Assembly: GCA_010909165.1 (NCBI GenBank) | Contig: MU008174.1 | Location: forward strand, 992,001-1,056,000 | From: Anthoceros angustus | Lineage: Eukaryota > Streptophyta > Anthocerotopsida > Anthocerotales > Anthocerotaceae | DNA: 64,000 nucleotides | Reading direction: 5' to 3' | Shown: positions 61,022 to 64,000 of the stretch, in pieces | Layout: each line of letters starts with the position of its first letter | How positions within the stretch are numbered: position 1 is the first letter of the stretch | Translations under genes and position numbers: made by a program | The notes under the pieces: generated by a model | Databases searched by the model: none | Seen by the model: the letters and a program-made list of their open reading frames with translations, nothing else | What the model was told of the DNA's origin: nothing

Positions 61022-62400
61022 GATTCCTCACCTTCACCCTCCCAATGCTCTCAAACAACCAACCAGGCGCGTAAATTAGAGGCAAAGCTAGCCTGTTCTT
61101 CTTCAAAAACCTCCTCTTTATGCACAGATATAGACACACAAGGGCCTACCGAGGACGCCGGCACTATATATATAACCTGCAGCTAAAATAGGTCGCCCCT
61201 GTAGTTTAGGCAACGCTAGAATGTCGAAATCCAAGGAACTTTATTTTAATAGAATAATAATAATTATAATTAGTCGATTAATAATAAAATCTTATAGATA
61301 ATAATAAACCCTCTTTGGATAGGCCACATACCTAGTTAAAAAGTAAACCACATATACAAATACAACAACTGGTCTTCAAGTAGCCTGCTATTGTCTTGAA
61401 GAGGACTCGCAATTTAGCATTTCTTATATGGAACAGAAGTGAGGAGGAAGTTTTTTTTTGAGGCTGTTATATAGCCTGAGATTTTCTTCATCCTTAAGTA
61501 ACCGCTTTTCTAATTCTTAAACAGGTTGATTTTTAATCTCTAAAAAAGGCCTTAATTATTAATATTATTTATTTATTTAGACCTATAAAATCTTGTAGAA
61601 AAAGAAAATTTTTTATTGAAGTTCATTTATTATCTTATATTTTGGAGGAGTATGTTGATCACATTCTTTGATAGAATTGATGGTAGGTAAGGAAACTAGA
61701 TAGAACTATAGTCCTCCTCTTGAATATTAACATCCTAGCCATGAGTTCATAAGAATTTCATGATTAAGTAATTCATAATAGGATCACCATGGCATGGGGT
61801 ATCACCCATCTCTGATGCTTCTTAGCCCTCCCCTTTTGTAGGGTCCTTCGGCCCTGTTATAAGATCCTTTGGGGACTCTTTGAGATAGATATATGATCTT
61901 TGTTGTCTGACGTATTAGATTAGGTTCGATAGAAACTATCAAATCATCTTAACTCGAGTAATTTATTGTCATAAAGTGGATTAAGAACTATTGAGTTATC
62001 TCAAGGTGGATTATGTAATTGTACACATCATATAATAATATTATATACCATGTTAATGATGAATCTCTTTGTCATGAACCTCTTGCCTAACAAACGGATT
62101 TTGAAATATTATTATATAAAATAAAAAATCTAAGCTTAATGGAGAACAGCGTGTGGAAATAGCCTGTGGACCAGAAAAACTCAAGTGGGAACTCTATGGG
62201 GCGACAGGACTACATCCTTTTGGTTCAATAGCTATTCACATCCTTGTCCTTACACCACACAACAGTGCACCAGAACCTTCGGCTGGCCCTTCTATCTTGA
62301 GCGATGAGGCCATGGAAGCCTCCCAACAATGACTTTGCCGATCCAAAGTGCCGTTTCTGATCCAAAGTGTCAGAAACAATCGAGCTAGTTATGAGATTGA
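61022..62400. other. AT-rich intergenic sequence, no gene seen
   Basis: The first 150 bases are the probable leader and promoter side of CCDC130 copy 2. The rest is AT-rich without a coding signal. Confidence 0.5.
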
Positions 62401-62404
62401 ATGG

Positions 62405-62970
62405 CTATCCAGCCATGGAAGCAAAGTACTTGCGACCCTTGTGGACCAGTCCTTCATTACTGCATGCTACTAGAAGGCAAGTAAAAGTAGCATCATTAAG
62501 CTGAACACCGGCAACTAGCATCTCCTCTAAACAAGCTAGCGCCTTGTGACCTTTATCACAAGTACCATACCCAAATATCAGCAACCTGGAGTGCATCTTC
62601 CATATCACCACATTTTGCATATATGTCCACCAGGCATTACGTCATCTAGGAGTCCTCTTTCGACAATGTGTGAGTGAAGCTGGCTGCTCGTTTGCAAGGC
62701 TCCAATGCTTCCACTACCTTCATAAGGCAAGAGAAAGTAATATGGACAGCCAAAATCAGCCCTTCCTCCTCCATTTGTCCATACACTGGCAAGCGCCTCT
62801 TGTCCGAGCCCTTGCTGCCCACCTGCCACATCCTGCATTCCCCACAAGCCACATTCTTTTTCCCCACAAGCCACATTCTTTTTCCCCACAAGCCACATTC
62901 TTTTTCCCCACAAGCCACATTCTTTGTGTCCATGCTGTCAAAAATAACTGGCAAGCATCTTTTCCCTAGA
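62405..62970 (-). pseudogene. PPR gene fragment, broken
   Basis: Minus-strand frames spell PPR-like words in order: VIFDSMDTKNVA, then GLGQEAL, EEEGLILAVHITFSCLMK, SIGALQTSSQLHSHIVERG, and finally LEEMLVAGVQLNDATFTCLL and ACSNEGLVHKGRKYFASM. They lie in different frames. Only about two and a half repeats remain. The words resemble the repeats of the neighbouring double PPR gene but are clearly diverged. Confidence 0.65.
62836..62925. repeat. Minisatellite with a 22-base unit inside the PPR pseudogene
   Basis: About four copies of a 22-base unit, cattctttttccccacaagc plus ca, lie head to tail. The unit is not a multiple of three, so the expansion shifts the reading frame of the PPR sequence around it. 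Confidence 0.85.
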
Positions 62971-63039
62971 TTTTTAATTATAAATATTTATTATAGATAA
63001 AAAATTAAAACCTTATTGGGACACCTCTCCAAATAAGAG

Positions 63040-63270
63040 CATAGAGCTACTCCCATATGTTCCCCACTACAAGGGGTGGACTGTAGCTTGAAGATAACCA
63101 CCCTAAATGGCTTAGGCCAAATGGACACACATTTATAAATATGGTTATTAAGCATTTTGTGCTTGGTTCGGTACTTAGATGGAGTACCTAAAGGGAATGG
63201 ATGCCCTTGGTGGAAGTAGCTTAGGCATACCATGGTACAAGTTGTTAAGTACTAAGTCCCATGACGGAAA
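63040..63270. repeat. Single unit of the element that forms the 82-base array at 31.8 kb
   Basis: The flank ggcttaggccaaatggacac and one diverged repeat unit (ggaagtagcttaggcatacc) are present, in the same order as at 31,720-31,860. Here the unit was not multiplied. Confidence 0.8.
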
Positions 63271-63435
63271 TCCGTCCTTAGTGGACTTAAATATAATTCT
63301 TCTTCTTCTTGTTCTAAACAATATGAATTTCTCTACAATGAATCTGGATTGTGAATATTTAATGGATTACCCAATATTCCACGGTAGGCTTTTATGGCAT
63401 ACATGACTCCAAAGTGGCTCACTGCAACTACTTGC

Positions 63436-64000
63436 CATCTAGATATCGTGAAAAATCAAGAAGCCCCCTTTGTACCGCCCACAAAAGATTTCCTCCAGGC
63501 GATACCGTTGGTTCCCAAGATGCCAACTCAGATATCCCTGAAAGAATTTCACAATCCTGTTTTTGATGACAGCAGAATCAGACCTATCCGCCAAGGCCAT
63601 CAGTCTTCTCCTGGAATGGATCACAGCCTGCATCCTGTGCCGAAGAGATTGAAGAAGCGGCAGGTTGTGAATCCTTGGACGGGTCACAACGTGGATGCAA
63701 TACTCTCCGTCCTGCATCTCCTTGTAAAAGGACAGCACATCGTTGCCGAAATCAAACGCATCGATAAGCTCAGGGACCATGGGGTTGAGCCTGTTGTAGA
63801 GGAAGTACTCATCTCCCCTCGCAGAGCCCGAGGACGATGTCTACATGATGACAAAGTATGCAAAAACCTCAGCAATCCCGGACCTGTACCGGATGAACCT
63901 GGGGAAGCATGTCGGCAGTGGTCTCCATCGGATACTCCTCGTAATGCTGCTCCTGCAAGTTGCCCTCGATGAAGTCGAAGGTGGACTTGATCATCAGGCT
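63436..64000 (-). pseudogene. Trichodiene-synthase-like terpene synthase fragment, broken
   Basis: The minus-strand sequence enters from the right edge with a terpene-cyclase helix (KSTFDFIEGN). It suffers a one-base frameshift near 63,905 and an in-frame stop near 63,840, then stays open from 63,780 to 63,439. The second metal-binding motif is intact at 63,718-63,744 (NDVLSFYKE, the N-D-x-x-S-x-x-x-E pattern), and the C-terminal region includes YLSWHLGNQRYRLEEIF. This combination is characteristic of the trichodiene synthase family, class I sesquiterpene cyclases best known from fungi. Microbial-type terpene synthases are known in non-seed plants. The first metal-binding motif would lie beyond the window. 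The copy is not functional as it stands. Confidence 0.7.

Overview
The window is nuclear DNA of a land plant. GT-AG introns of roughly 70-220 bases, a long intronless PLS-class pentatricopeptide (PPR) gene, a COP1-interacting-protein-7 (CIP7) homologue, and plant-style LTR retrotransposon debris all point that way. A trichodiene-synthase-like terpene synthase relic and a transposon-type cytosine methyltransferase relic favour a spore-bearing (non-seed) plant such as a bryophyte, lycophyte or fern. The exact lineage cannot be settled from the sequence.

Positions 1-25,900 are a repeat-dominated block. Bases 1-11,800 are a GC/CT-rich mosaic in which at least seven sequence modules recur in a fixed order with many small indels. 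They look like decayed gag-type coding DNA of an LTR element. Bases 11,830-22,620 hold a tandem array of one LTR retrotransposon family: two internal regions, each with a broken gag relic and a gene-derived segment, separated by two LTR-plus-leader units and one nearly empty internal region. The gene-derived segment resembles a better preserved two-exon gene of unknown function at 24,985-25,652, promoter side and intron included.

From 26.7 kb onward host genes appear: a CCDC130/Saf4-type splicing factor (26,715-27,692 +), the elongation factor ELOF1 (27,989-28,557 -, four coding exons including a 22-base microexon), a multi-IQ calmodulin-binding protein (34,324-38,258 +), a CIP7-like protein (45,072-51,940 +, eleven coding exons reconstructed here), a UBE2E-type ubiquitin-conjugating enzyme (53,372-53,890 +), a double-length PPR protein (55,222-59,892 +) and a second CCDC130 copy in inverted orientation (60,032-61,021 -).

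Between and beyond these genes lie a foldback repeat, an array of eight 82-base repeats, a cytosine methyltransferase relic, a shuffled pseudogene of the E2 enzyme, a PPR pseudogene carrying a 22-base minisatellite, and at the right edge a terpene synthase pseudogene running off the window. The intact genes are mostly housekeeping functions (splicing, transcription elongation, ubiquitination, organelle RNA processing, light signalling). They are not an operon or a dedicated pathway; each has its own apparent 5' and 3' regions.
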